Assembly (NCBI GenBank): GCA_045126975.1 | Contig: JBGVPL010000013.1 | Location: forward strand, 7,074 to 71,073 | Direction of reading: 5' to 3' | Source: Aphodosoma sp045126975 | GTDB lineage: Bacteria > Bacteroidota > Bacteroidia > Bacteroidales > Paludibacteraceae | Length of the DNA stretch: 64,000 bases | Shown: piece after piece, positions 1 to 8,247 of the stretch | Layout of the letters: the number at the start of each line of letters is the position of its first letter | How positions within the stretch are numbered: position 1 is the first letter of the stretch | Made by a program: the position numbers and the translations under genes | The notes under the pieces: model-generated | What the model saw: the letters and a program-made list of their open reading frames with translations, nothing else | What the model was told of the DNA's origin: nothing | Databases searched by the model: none

Positions 1-1947
1 CGTGAAGCTTCTATCTATGCAACCAACGAAGTGTGGGTATCAGTTATCGCAACCACATTGGTAATCGTGGCGGTATTCGTGCCGTTGACAATGATTGGTG
101 GTCAAGCAGGTATCTTGTTCAAAGAGTTGGGTTGGATTGTGACAATCGTATGTTGTGTGTCAACAGTTGTGGCTATTTCGCTTACTCCAATGCTTTGTTC
201 TAAACTTTTGAAAGCACGTAAAGTTCGTGTTGACGAAAAAGGTCACCTTATCAAAGAAGAACAACACAAAGGATGGTACAAAAAATATGTGGTAAGTTTC
301 CTCGACAAAGTCGACTACATTTATGCCAATGCACTTCGTTGGTGTTTGAATCACAAAACCATTACTATTCTTGCCATTATAGTATTTGTTGGTCTATCGT
401 TGATTCCTGCTCTTACAGGTCAAATTGGTACCGACTTTATGGCTCAACAAGACAACGGTCGTATGAGTGCAACTATCGAACTTCAACGTGGTACTCGTGT
501 CGAAGAGTCAATGCGTATGGCTCGCCTTATTGAGCAAAAATTCCAAGAAGTAGCACCTGAAATTATCTTGATTTCTACATCTGTAGGTTCTGACGACGAA
601 GGTGGTATTAGCTCATTGTTCTCATCTTCAACAAATAATAAGATTTCGATGACAATTCGTTGTCCTAAAAAATGGGAACGTGAACGTACTATTTGGCAAA
701 TTGCAGAATCGCTTCGTGGTGTATTGAATGAAATTCCAGAGGTAATTAACTACACTGTTTCTGCGTCAAGTGGTATGGGTGGCGGTGGAAACTCTAATAC
801 TGTAGCGGTTGAAATCTATGGTTACGACTTTAATACAACCAACCGTTTGGCCGAAGAATTGAAAAATAAATTCAAAGCTATTCCATCTGCTCGTGACATC
901 AATATCGACCGTCAAGAAGACCGCGCCGAATTGCAAATTATCTTCGACAAAGAGAAACTTGCACGTCATGGTTTGTCAACATCGGCAGTTTCGATGTATG
1001 TGCGTAACCGTGTAAATGGTTTCGTTGCAGGATATTTGAAAGAAGACGGTGAAGAATATGATATTGTAGTGCGTCTTGCCGAAAAATATCGCGATAGTAT
1101 GACTGATATCGAGGACTTCACTCTCGTAGATGCTATGGGTCAACGTGTGAAACTTAGTGAGTTGGCTAAGGTCGAAGAGTATTGGTGTCCACCTGAAATC
1201 AAACGTAAATCGCGTCAACGTATTGTGACTGTATCCGTTACTCCAGAAGGTGTATCTCTTGGTGAATTGGCTGCAACAATTCAAGCAGTTATTGATCAAA
1301 CCGAAATACCTCAAGGCGTGAATGTAAACGTAGGTGGTACTTATGAAGACCAACAAGAAACATTTGCCGATATGGGTATGTTGTTAGCACTCATTGTCTT
1401 GCTTGTGTATATCGTTATGGCATCGCAATTCGAAGACTTTATGAAACCGCTCATCATTATGTCGGCAGCCGTAATGGCAATCCCTGGTGTTATCTGGGCA
1501 TTGTATATTACAGGCGTATCTCTCGATATGATTGGAGCACTTGGTGTCGTATTGTTGATTGGTATCGTAGTGAAGAATGGTATCGTGCTTGTCGACTATA
1601 TCAACCTTATGCGTGAGCGTGGCTATGAACTCAACGAAGCAATCGCCCTCTCAGGTCAATCACGTCTTCGCCCTGTATTGATGACAGCATTTACAACCAT
1701 TCTTGGTATGGTGCCAATGGCATTGAGCCAATCTGAAGGCTCTGAAATGTGGCAACCTCTTGGTATTGTCGTTATTGGTGGTCTTTTGGTGTCTACAATC
1801 GTAACATTGATTATCGTACCAATTCTTTATGCCGTAACAAGCCGTCATGGCGACCGCAATAAAGAAGCAGAAAACCGCAAAAACTTCATCTTCATGCAAA
1901 TTGACGAAAACGATGTGCCAGAAGATGGCGTAGAAACAGCAGAATAA
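1..1947 (+). CDS. RND efflux transporter, AcrB/HAE1-like (5' truncated by window edge)
   Basis: Inner-membrane proton-driven pump subunit of a tripartite efflux system. The reading frame is open from the first base, so the start lies outside the window. About 648 residues are visible of the roughly 1030-1060 usual for the family, so the N-terminal 40% is missing. Seen: two hydrophobic segments at the start (TM4-5 region, FVPLTMIGGQAG), a hydrophilic porter/docking domain, then the C-terminal helix bundle with the family-typical GIVVKNGIVLVDYINLMRERG-like stretch and a last helix ending near PILYAV. Substrate cannot be read from the sequence. A PII-like gene follows 130 bp downstream. Confidence 0.93.
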   Translation, partial: REASIYATNEVWVSVIATTLVIVAVFVPLTMIGGQAGILFKELGWIVTIVCCVSTVVAISLTPMLCSKLLKARKVRVDEKGHLIKEEQHKGWYKKYVVSFLDKVDYIYANALRWCLNHKTITILAIIVFVGLSLIPALTGQIGTDFMAQQDNGRMSATIELQRGTRVEESMRMARLIEQKFQEVAPEIILISTSVGSDDEGGISSLFSSSTNNKISMTIRCPKKWERERTIWQIAESLRGVLNEIPEVINYTVSASSGMGGGGNSNTVAVEIYGYDFNTTNRLAEELKNKFKAIPSARDINIDRQEDRAELQIIFDKEKLARHGLSTSAVSMYVRNRVNGFVAGYLKEDGEEYDIVVRLAEKYRDSMTDIEDFTLVDAMGQRVKLSELAKVEEYWCPPEIKRKSRQRIVTVSVTPEGVSLGELAATIQAVIDQTEIPQGVNVNVGGTYEDQQETFADMGMLLALIVLLVYIVMASQFEDFMKPLIIMSAAVMAIPGVIWALYITGVSLDMIGALGVVLLIGIVVKNGIVLVDYINLMRERGYELNEAIALSGQSRLRPVLMTAFTTILGMVPMALSQSEGSEMWQPLGIVVIGGLLVSTIVTLIIVPILYAVTSRHGDRNKEAENRKNFIFMQIDENDVPEDGVETAE

Positions 1948-2023
1948 TCTATAAATAACACGAGGATAGGATGACATAAAAATAAAAACCTATCATCTTG
2001 TCTTCCTGTCAAGAAATATAAAC

Positions 2024-2076
2024 GAGCGAAGCGAGTATGTCTTGTTACTCGCTACTCGCTACTAAAAATCTAAAAT
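2024..2076 (+). repeat. CTCGCTA heptad leader before the PII-like gene
   Basis: Two CTCGCTA units follow an ACGAGCGAAGCGAGTA block and end in CTAAAAATCTAAAATATG, the last three bases being the start codon. Nearly the same leader occurs before rnfB, rnfD, rnfE, argS and the radical SAM gene. Confidence 0.8.
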
Positions 2077-2370
2077 ATGAAATCAGTATTAATCATATTC
2101 AACCAAGCCAATACCGAGCGTGTAGAATATATGCTCGATGAATTAGGCATTCGTGGATTCACATTCTTCGAACAAGTGCAAGGTCGTGGCTCTAACACTG
2201 GTGAACCACGTCGTGGAACTCACACATGGCCTGAGATGAACTCTGCAGTAATCACTGTTGTGCCTGACGAGCACGTTGCATCATTGCTCTCTGCAGTTCG
2301 CAAACTCGACCTTCGTAACCGCGAAATCGGCGTTCGCGCCTTCGTTTGGAATATCGAACAAACTGTGTGA
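2077..2370 (+). CDS. PII-like signalling protein next to the RND pump
   Basis: A 97-residue protein with the beta-alpha-beta-beta-alpha-beta rhythm of the PII/CutA fold: MKSVLIIFNQ strand, helix ERVEYMLDELGI, strand GFTFFEQVQGRG, strand SAVITVVPDEHV and a final helix LLSAVRKLD. It lacks the long T-loop with the uridylylated Tyr of GlnB. Small PII-like proteins beside heavy-metal or RND efflux genes are a known family arrangement. By that analogy it may sense a ligand and adjust the pump, but ligand and partner are inferred. The start is fixed by the repeated leader ending in the ATG. Confidence 0.72.
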   Translation: MKSVLIIFNQANTERVEYMLDELGIRGFTFFEQVQGRGSNTGEPRRGTHTWPEMNSAVITVVPDEHVASLLSAVRKLDLRNREIGVRAFVWNIEQTV

Positions 2371-2589
2371 TAATCCATATATAAATACCCCTTGTAAGGC
2401 GATGTGTCATAATACATAAACTGCTTCGTTGTTTTCAATATTAAGCTTTAGTCATATACTTTAGTACACTCCTTTCAGCTTAAATTTCAACGCCTTGCAT
2501 TTTAAGCATTCATTAGATTCTTGCTTCGCTCATCAAAACAAGTAAAACTTCTTTTGCTTTCGCTTATCGCAAGAATTCTGACACATCTT

Positions 2590-2631
2590 AAAGAGGCTGA
2601 GCCAAAATTATCATTTTGACACAGCCTCTTT
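2590..2631. terminator. Hairpin AAAGAGGCTG/CAGCCTCTTT
   Basis: Ten-base arms (2590-2599 and 2622-2631) separated by 22 bases, followed on the plus strand by TTTTTG. It could terminate transcription coming from the PII-like gene 220 bp upstream. A second, similar hairpin with the same CCAAAATT loop start lies 650 bp downstream, so both may also be ends of an old mobile insertion. Confidence 0.5.
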
Positions 2632-2691
2632 TTGTATTAAGCCCTTTAGAATTTTCTTTTTGCAAATTATGGTAGTCTAGTAAAAATAAAC

Positions 2692-2925
2692 TCCGCAGGA
2701 ATGGTATATCATAGGCAGGAGTGTAAGTCCATAATAAAAGGCTCCATTATATAATAAACCCTGAACTAACGCTCTTGAGCCGAATGACGAAAAATAAGGT
2801 GACAGAATATATATTGTTATGTATTAACGACTTGAACTAATATCTCTCTATCGCACCTTCGGCGCTTTGGTTTTATATAATTCACTACCGGGGGGTTAAC
2901 ACCCCCGTCTATATTCTATCTCGCC
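2692..2925. repeat. Decayed REP-type element without a transposase
   Basis: The stretch GGTATATCATAGGCAGGAGTG with TAATAAACCCTGAAC and GGTGACAGA aligns by eye with the left flank of the REP-associated transposase at 22.95-23.04 kb. The palindrome GGGGGGTTAACACCCCC at 2890-2906 matches the right-flank type (GGGGTTTACACCCC). No transposase frame remains between the ends. It also contains a CTCTTGAGCCGAATGACGAA block that recurs before rnfB. Read as a non-autonomous or degenerate copy. Confidence 0.55.
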
Positions 2926-2985
2926 ATCAACGTTCTTTTTTTACCAGACACCAATACTTATTTTTAGTATTTTAAATTTAAATAT

Positions 2986-3210
2986 ACCTCTATAGGCAAT
3001 TATTGGAATCGCAAAGGCGAAAACGAAATTGACATAATAATGATAAACGAAGTAGAACAAATATTACGTATTGGCGAAATCAAACGCCAAGCAAAAAATA
3101 TTGACATGGATTTACTTCGTTCGAAAGCTGATTATTTTTTATCGGTATATCCTGAACTCCAATCATATCAACAAGAACTACTATCCCTCTCTTTACAAGA
3201 TATTTTATAA
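2986..3210 (+). pseudogene. C-terminal remnant of a DUF234-type AAA ATPase
   Basis: The plus frame ending at the TAA at 3208-3210 reads TSIGNYWNRKGENEIDI, continues with IGEIKRQAKNID and ends LSLQDIL. This is the conserved C-terminal DUF234 signature (G-x-YWDRKGENEID, then EIKR, then LSLEDM) of the large Bacteroidetes/archaeal ATPase family. There is no start codon and no ATPase domain: upstream the frame hits a stop at 2965 and runs into the decayed repeat. Only about 75 residues survive of a protein normally near 450. The nuclease-like E-x-K motif is kept (GEIKR). Confidence 0.7.
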
Positions 3211-3245
3211 ACTTCTTCTCCAATATTTTAAAAAGCAGATTTTAT

Positions 3246-3287
3246 AACAAAGAGACTATGCCAAAATTCAAGCATAGTCTCTTTGTT
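3246..3287. terminator. Bidirectional terminator hairpin
   Basis: Perfect 15-bp inverted repeat, AACAAAGAGACTATG against CATAGTCTCTTTGTT, with a 12-base loop. It sits 18 bp past the stop of the leftward T9SS cargo gene and 36 bp past the DUF234 remnant. It could end transcription from either side, though the U-tract is weak. Confidence 0.6.
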
Positions 3288-3304
3288 GTGTATTAAAGCA
3301 AAAT

Positions 3305-4735
3305 TTATAATACAACCTTTTGAATTTCACCGTTGATTGTAACGAGATAAATACCACGAGGAAGTTGTAGGGTTGTGGCGTTACCTGAGTAAATTAGGCG
3401 ACCTGCTGCATCAAGCACGTGATAGTTTTCTGTTGCGCCTTCTATGTAGAGTGTGCCATTTTGTGTATATACATTTGCAGATGAAATTTTTGAAGTTTCA
3501 ATATCAGTAGGATTTCCTCCTTGTGCTATTTGTTTGTCAGTTAAATCGTAAGGTGAGCAGCTCAATTTAGCGCACCAGATGTTACCTTTCAATGCACCAC
3601 CTGCACCAACAAGAGTTTTACCATCGCCAGATACAGCCCAAACGATACCAAGGTCGTCTTCGTCAGTAATCATAGCATCGATTTGTTCTGCAGTGATACC
3701 TTCATAAGCCAAAAGACATTTTTCTAATTCTATATATTCACCATTCTTGAAGATGTATGGTTTACCAAGAGGGTTTACTCCATTCATGCTTTTGAAATAT
3801 ACATGACCTTCGTTGTCAATACATGTTGCACTAGCGTAACAACCTGTATTTTCGATATTGCCATAGTGTGTAAATTTATCATTATCTACATCGTAAGTGA
3901 AAGCAATCGAAGCAGCTTCTGTTGCATCAACACCAACGCGAGGCACTGCATAGATGCGACCGCAAACAAATTTACCATTGTGCGACATTGCAGCATCTTC
4001 TACAAAAGATACAGCATCATAGATGTCGAATTCACGGTCGATAACCACTGTTTTGTCTTCTGTCTGAATGAAAGTAGTAGGGAGGTTTGTACTACCTGCT
4101 GCAGGGAAAAGGTTGTGGTCGAGAGAGATAAGGTAGCGTTTGCCGTCTGTTGACATACCACGGAGTTTTTGCATCTCACCTTTGATAGTATCGCCTGTGA
4201 TTTCGGCATAACGAGTATAGTCGCGATATTTGAATGTGTTGTCGATTTTGCCATTTATCCAGCGAACAATTTTTCCTTCGTCGTATCCTTTATAGATCGA
4301 ACCAACCATAATTGTGTCGCCATCTACAATAGCCATAGCAGTAACATCACCGCTAGCATTGGCATATCCTTGTGGCATTGGCAATGTATGCCACAAACCA
4401 TCGCTTTCGAGCCAGTAAGCAGGTTGTAGGAGGTAAGAACCTCCTACAATAGTACCTTCGTTGTTAATACATAAAGCATTACTTATTTCATTTTCTTTAA
4501 CTAAAAAAATGTGTTCTCCTGTTTCGAGATTCCATTTAGAAGCATTTATATAACAATAATAAACATTATCATCAAATGCAGAACCTACTGCCCATGCACC
4601 ATTTTCAGAGATAGCATTAGGATATTGATCTTCAGCTAATAGATTCATAAATACGCCTGTTGGTTGGTTTTGTTCTGCAACTAATGCAAAGCAAATACTC
4701 ATTAATGTTGAAATTAATAATAAAAATTTTTTCAT
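3305..4735 (-). CDS. Secreted protein with T9SS type A C-terminal sorting domain
   Basis: The chosen start gives 476 residues opening with a signal peptide (MKKFLLLISTLMSICFALVA). A longer in-frame start exists 132 bp upstream but would translate the hairpin leader into a non-signal sequence. The middle contains repeated short beta motifs (NEGTIVGGSY, DGKRYLISLD, GKFVCGRIYAV, GKTLVGAGGA) resembling WD/HAF-like propeller blades. The last 60 residues (VYTQNGTLYIEGA, DAAGRLIYSG, LPRGIYLVTI, KVVL) are a Por secretion CTD, also seen in the BspA-like protein at 15.8 kb. Exported to the cell surface or medium by the type IX system; the actual activity is unknown. Confidence 0.85.
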   Translation of the reverse strand: MKKFLLLISTLMSICFALVAEQNQPTGVFMNLLAEDQYPNAISENGAWAVGSAFDDNVYYCYINASKWNLETGEHIFLVKENEISNALCINNEGTIVGGSYLLQPAYWLESDGLWHTLPMPQGYANASGDVTAMAIVDGDTIMVGSIYKGYDEGKIVRWINGKIDNTFKYRDYTRYAEITGDTIKGEMQKLRGMSTDGKRYLISLDHNLFPAAGSTNLPTTFIQTEDKTVVIDREFDIYDAVSFVEDAAMSHNGKFVCGRIYAVPRVGVDATEAASIAFTYDVDNDKFTHYGNIENTGCYASATCIDNEGHVYFKSMNGVNPLGKPYIFKNGEYIELEKCLLAYEGITAEQIDAMITDEDDLGIVWAVSGDGKTLVGAGGALKGNIWCAKLSCSPYDLTDKQIAQGGNPTDIETSKISSANVYTQNGTLYIEGATENYHVLDAAGRLIYSGNATTLQLPRGIYLVTINGEIQKVVL

Positions 4736-4762
4736 AATAGTAAATATTTTATAATTAGACAT

Positions 4763-4790
4763 AAAAAAGCGAGAACTTAACTTTCTCGCT
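4763..4790 (-). terminator. Rho-independent terminator of the candidate RNA
   Basis: Eight-base stem AGCGAGAA/TTCTCGCT with a seven-base loop and a run of six U on the minus strand. It precedes the start codon of the T9SS cargo gene, so that gene needs read-through or conditional antitermination unless it has a promoter I cannot see. Confidence 0.65.
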
Positions 4791-5017
4791 ACTAATTGGT
4801 GTTTGGCGTAACCTTGACTATACGAATAAGTTAAGCTCACGCCGCTATATACACAAAACGTGAGCATTCTTCAACTTATTCCTTCATAGTCTATAATAGT
4901 CGCCAAACTTTATTAGTAGAAGAAATGAGCAAAAATGCTATACTTTATAACCCGAGAACGCTACTCGGAGGAGGTGCTGATTGCAATGCTGGTTAGGCAT
5001 ACTCTCGTTGGTTTTGC

Positions 5018-5041
5018 GGACGCAGCACGCTGCGTCCCTAC
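5018..5041. repeat. Palindromic repeat, family A (GACGC...GCGTC-CTAC)
   Basis: GGACGCAGCACGCTGCGTCC followed by CTAC. It sits inside the first stem-loop of the candidate RNA, where it looks like a later insertion. The core varies between copies but the arms and trailing CTAC are kept. Confidence 0.75.
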
Positions 5042-5071
5042 ATTGTGAGATGCACCTCCTATATGTTACCG

Positions 5072-5103
5072 CAAAGGTAGAAATTATTTTTCAAACACAC
5101 AAG
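5072..5103 (-). promoter_or_regulatory. Bacteroidetes-type promoter for the candidate RNA
   Basis: Minus strand CTTG (5100-5103), 20-bp spacer, TACCTTTG (5072-5079). This fits the Bacteroidetes -33 TTTG / -7 TAnnTTTG pattern with one change in the -33 box. Predicted start is near 5066. Confidence 0.6.
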
Positions 5104-5270
5104 TGTTTCAAGTAAAAAAAAGTCGAATTTCGATTCTTTGTTGATTTGATTGTGCTCACATTATTTTTCTAATTTTAGTATACCATTTTTTTTTTGTAAC
5201 TTTGCAAGTTGAATGTCAATAGTCGACAGACAACGGACATTAAATGATTAATATAAAAAACTAATTATAT

Positions 5271-5651
5271 ATGGAATCTACAAGACAAGAGAAAATTGCT
5301 CGTATGCTCCAAAAGGAATTTGGAGAGATATTTATTCATTATGCTCGCAAGATGCAAGGTACGTTGATTAGTGTGTCAGAGGTACGTATTACGCCTGACC
5401 TTAGTATTGCTCGCATATACCTCAGCATATTTCCAACAGACAAAGCTGCTGCTGTGCTTGAACAAGTGAACAAAGACACTAAAGCTCTTCGTTTTGAACT
5501 TGGTAATCGTCTTCGTCATCAATTGCGCATAATTCCTGAATTGAACTTCTATAATGATGAGTCAATCGAGAAATTGTCGAAGATTGATGAATTGCTTAAT
5601 GCTGACCCTTTCCTCCATACTCCGCTTGATGAAATTGAAGGTGAACTATAA
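5271..5651 (+). CDS. rbfA: Ribosome-binding factor A
   Basis: Assists late 16S rRNA processing and 30S maturation, acting near the 5' end helix of 16S rRNA; cytosolic. The 126-residue length and order fit RbfA: N-terminal helix RQEKIARMLQKEFGEIF, strand LISVSEVRITPDLSIARIYLSIFP, and the KH-like segment ELGNRLRHQLRIIPELNFYND that carries the family's conserved R-P-L-F pattern. A -7 box (TAACTTTG) lies about 70 bp upstream. Its stop codon overlaps the start of the permease gene, so the two are translationally coupled, a pairing common in Bacteroidales. Confidence 0.95.
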   Translation: MESTRQEKIARMLQKEFGEIFIHYARKMQGTLISVSEVRITPDLSIARIYLSIFPTDKAAAVLEQVNKDTKALRFELGNRLRHQLRIIPELNFYNDESIEKLSKIDELLNADPFLHTPLDEIEGEL

Positions 5652-6839
5652 ATTATTCATAGCGATTAGGTATCTTTTTTCGAAGAAGCGACATAACACC
5701 ATAAACCTAATTACATGGGTTAGTATGGTGGGGGTTGCTGTGGGTACTGCAGCTTTGATTGCGGTGCTTTCGGTGCTTAATGGCTTTGAAAATATGGTTC
5801 AAGATTCGTTTTCGGCATTCGACCCTTCACTGAAAATATTGCCACGAGAAGGTAAATCGTTTTCGTCGAAGGACTCGTTAATAGTAAAAGCCAAAAGATT
5901 GAAAGTCCACACAGCATGGTGTGAAGTAGTTGAACAAGACGGATTGATTGCTTTCAACAATAAACAGTCGCCAGCTATCATCAAGGGGGTTGGATATAAC
6001 TATAGCAATATCGTTGATAACGAAAATCTTATGTGGGATGGTTCGATGGATTTTGATAATTCATACGACAATCTTAATCTTGCCGCAATAGGTATAGGAT
6101 TGGCTGAACGCATAAATTCGGGAGTTGACTTATTACATCCACTTACACTGTATGCTCCTAAAAATCGTAAAGTTAATCTTGCCCGCCCTGATGCAAATTT
6201 CACTCAAACAACATTTTACAACAATGGCATATTCTGCGTACAACAACCTAAATATGATGACAATATGGTTGTGATGCCGATTGACATTGTACGTGAGGCT
6301 TATCAGTTGAAAGATGACTACGTTACCGCTATCGAAATAAAATGCGACGAGGAGAGCGTAAAAACAGCAAAAAAAGAGTTGCAAGATATTCTGTCAGAAC
6401 AATATACCGTTCTTGACCAATATGAGCAACAGGCTGATTTCTATCGTATAGTGAAAATAGAGAAATGGACTACGTTCATGATTTTATGCTTCATCGTGCT
6501 GATAGCCACATTCAACATAATCGGCTCGCTATCAATGATTATAATCGAGAAAAAAGATGACATAGCATTATTTAAGTCATTAGGAGCCACACCAAAACAG
6601 ACTCAGCAATTATTTATATTAGAAGGCACGCTTATTTCGGCTCTTGGCATATTGATAGGTACTCTATTCGGCATCGGCATAGTGTTACTACAACAATATT
6701 TTGGATTGATAAAAATAGGCACTGGGTATGTAGCACAAGTTTACCCTGTTGAATTGCAATTATTTGATGTAATAGCTGTTATTATTACGGTGTTAATAAT
6801 GGGGTATGTATCAGCTTTATATACAGCGAAAAGCCAGTT

Positions 6840-6855
<16 letters not shown>
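5629..6855 (+). CDS. LolC/LolE-like ABC transporter permease (FtsX/MacB fold)
   Basis: Inner-membrane permease of the lipoprotein-release type. Seen: N-terminal cytosolic LFIAIRYLFSKK followed by a first membrane helix (VSMVGVAVGTAALIAVLSVL), a periplasmic domain of about 220 residues, then three C-terminal helices (FMILCFIVLIATFNIIG, GTLISALGILIGTLFG, VIAVIITVLIMGYV). The ATG at 5629 overlaps the end of rbfA. A GTG at 5641 would give VNYKLFIAIRYLF, closer to family N-termini, so the true start may be there. The last residues (LRIEN) and the stop are encoded by a heptad repeat array. No ATPase partner is adjacent. Confidence 0.87.
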
Positions 6856-6900
<45 letters not shown>

Positions 6901-6945
6901 ACCCCCTCGGTCTTCGACCACTCCCCCTAAAACAGGGGGAGAATA
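6901..6945. repeat. Palindromic repeat, family B (CCCCCTAAAACAGGGGG)
   Basis: ACCCCCTC lead, variable middle, then CCCCCTAAAACAGGGGG and AGAATA. Intergenic copy directly abutting the heptad array. Two further copies occur at 7.37 kb (inside a gene) and 52.58 kb. Confidence 0.8.
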
Positions 6946-7007
6946 TCAGGTTACCAATCTTTTGACACTCTATCTAAAACCAAAGAGGAATAACAAACAC
7001 AAAAAAC

Positions 7008-8201
7008 ATGCATAAAAAACTATTATATATACTGATTTTGAGCTTTTGTTTGATTGGATGTACCGATGAAACAAAGGTGCAATCGGTGAGCCTAAATCCT
7101 ACGGAATTGACACTCAACATTGGAGAGACTCGCCAAATTGAGATGCAGATAAAGCCTATTTCGGCAATAATATACAACCCAACATCATGGCAATCAAGCA
7201 ACCCTAATGTCGCTCAAGTAGATGCAAATGGCAATGTAACTGCCATATATGCAGGGGAATGTATCATTACAGGCAAGACAAAATATCATGAAGATTATTG
7301 TCATGTTACGGTTGTTGCACCAGAATATAACATTACATTTACGAATGGTATCATGTTTGACGAAGGAATCATAACCCCCTCCGCTTCGCTCGTCCCCCTA
7401 AAACAGGGGGATAATACCCAAGTCCGCAACTTGATACTCCGCTTGTATGACGACAACTTGACAATAGATTCAACAGGTGCGATGTCGGGCAATGGACTAT
7501 TCTTAAACATAAACCTTTATGCTCCAGCCGATAGTGAAAAACTACCAATTGGCACATATAAAACATCAGATACTATCAACGACTTCACAATATTGCCAGG
7601 AGCATTGCGCCAAGAGGGGAATTCCTACTATGCCACAGGCTCTTATCTCGGACAATATACCAACAATGGGCTATCAGCTTTGTTTCTAACTGAAGGAGAA
7701 ATTATAGTAGAAAACAATGGCAATTATTCAATAATATGTTCATTCACAGGAGCTCAAGCCGAAACTATCGATGCAACATTTAATGGCACAATAGATATAT
7801 ACGACACGAGCCAAGAAAATAAAATAACCACAATAGAATATACCGAAGCTGCCTCTGAGCCTATAGAAATAACAGAAGAGCCAACTCTAAATCACATAAA
7901 AATTTCGCTTTCAAACAATGACACTATAGTAACATTCGTTGCTCGTACACCGAAATCAATCAACTCACTGCCAGAGGGGAAATATTATATAAGCGACAAT
8001 ATAATGGCTTATACGCTCCTACCTAACGACTGCTATATAACATCAAAAGAGGATAAAATAGCCATCACATCCGCCACACTACAAGTCAAAGAAAATAGAT
8101 ATCAAGCAAACTTCACAGACATAAACGGAATAAAATATTTTATCCGTTCAAAAGAAAGTGAAAATATACAAAAACAAAAGGTTAAATCCTTTGTTAATTA
8201 G
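7008..8201 (+). CDS. Lipoprotein with BIG2 Ig-like domain
   Basis: Signal peptide II with lipobox (FCLIGC, Cys 19), so lipid-anchored at the cell envelope. Residues about 25-105 form one bacterial Ig-like BIG2 domain (VSLNPTELTLNIGETRQI, SSNPNVAQVDANGNVTAIYAGE). The remaining 290 residues are beta-rich and not recognised. Residues near 123-136 (ITPSASLVPLKQGDN) are encoded by an in-frame copy of palindromic repeat family B, so this loop is probably an insertion. A second BIG2 lipoprotein lies beside susD at 35.1 kb. Function unknown; adhesion or surface binding is a guess from the fold. Confidence 0.75.
   Translation: MHKKLLYILILSFCLIGCTDETKVQSVSLNPTELTLNIGETRQIEMQIKPISAIIYNPTSWQSSNPNVAQVDANGNVTAIYAGECIITGKTKYHEDYCHVTVVAPEYNITFTNGIMFDEGIITPSASLVPLKQGDNTQVRNLILRLYDDNLTIDSTGAMSGNGLFLNINLYAPADSEKLPIGTYKTSDTINDFTILPGALRQEGNSYYATGSYLGQYTNNGLSALFLTEGEIIVENNGNYSIICSFTGAQAETIDATFNGTIDIYDTSQENKITTIEYTEAASEPIEITEEPTLNHIKISLSNNDTIVTFVARTPKSINSLPEGKYYISDNIMAYTLLPNDCYITSKEDKIAITSATLQVKENRYQANFTDINGIKYFIRSKESENIQKQKVKSFVN
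7374..7415. repeat. Palindromic repeat, family B, inside a coding region
   Basis: Same ACCCCCTC lead, CCCCCTAAAACAGGGGG hairpin and ATAATA tail as the intergenic copy 430 bp upstream. It keeps the lipoprotein frame open and adds about 14 residues. Confidence 0.8.
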
Positions 8202-8221
8202 AAAGATTATTTGTAACTTTG
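8190..8221 (+). promoter_or_regulatory. Promoter of the rseC-rnf operon
   Basis: TTTG (8190-8193), 20-bp spacer, TAACTTTG (8214-8221): an exact match to the Bacteroidetes housekeeping promoter pattern. It overlaps the end of the lipoprotein gene and lies 26 bp before the rseC start. Confidence 0.8.
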
Positions 8222-8247
8222 CGGGTTGAAATTCGCAATCCTCACAA

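Larger units (their letters stand above)
4763..5066 (-). ncRNA. Candidate structured RNA or leader upstream of the T9SS cargo gene
   Basis: A promoter-like pair on the minus strand (CTTG, 20 bp, TACCTTTG) lies just right of this interval, and the interval ends at a hairpin AGCGAGAA/TTCTCGCT followed by TTTTTT. In between are an AGGAGGTGC...GCACCTCCT stem, a CCGAGTAGCGTTCTCGG hairpin and a long nested hairpin whose paired blocks are ACTAAT, GTTTGGCG, GACTAT, GAATAAGTT and GCTCACG. It holds no usable reading frame. It may be a free ncRNA of about 300 nt, or an attenuator for the downstream gene, whose ATG is only 28 bp past the U-tract. No tmRNA, RNase P or SRP signature was seen. Confidence 0.5.

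Noticed and set aside
4736..4867. Longer start for the T9SS cargo protein (44 extra residues)
   Set aside because: It would translate the hairpin and terminator and put the signal peptide internally.
4763..5066. tmRNA, RNase P RNA or SRP RNA
   Set aside because: No tRNA-like ends with TTCGAATCC, no GAGGAAAGTCC or AGAGGGTGC-type RNase P cores and no SRP GGAA tetraloop region were found.
4741..5103. Cobalamin, TPP, FMN or SAM riboswitch
   Set aside because: None of the conserved core sequences is visible, and the downstream gene is not a transport or biosynthesis gene.
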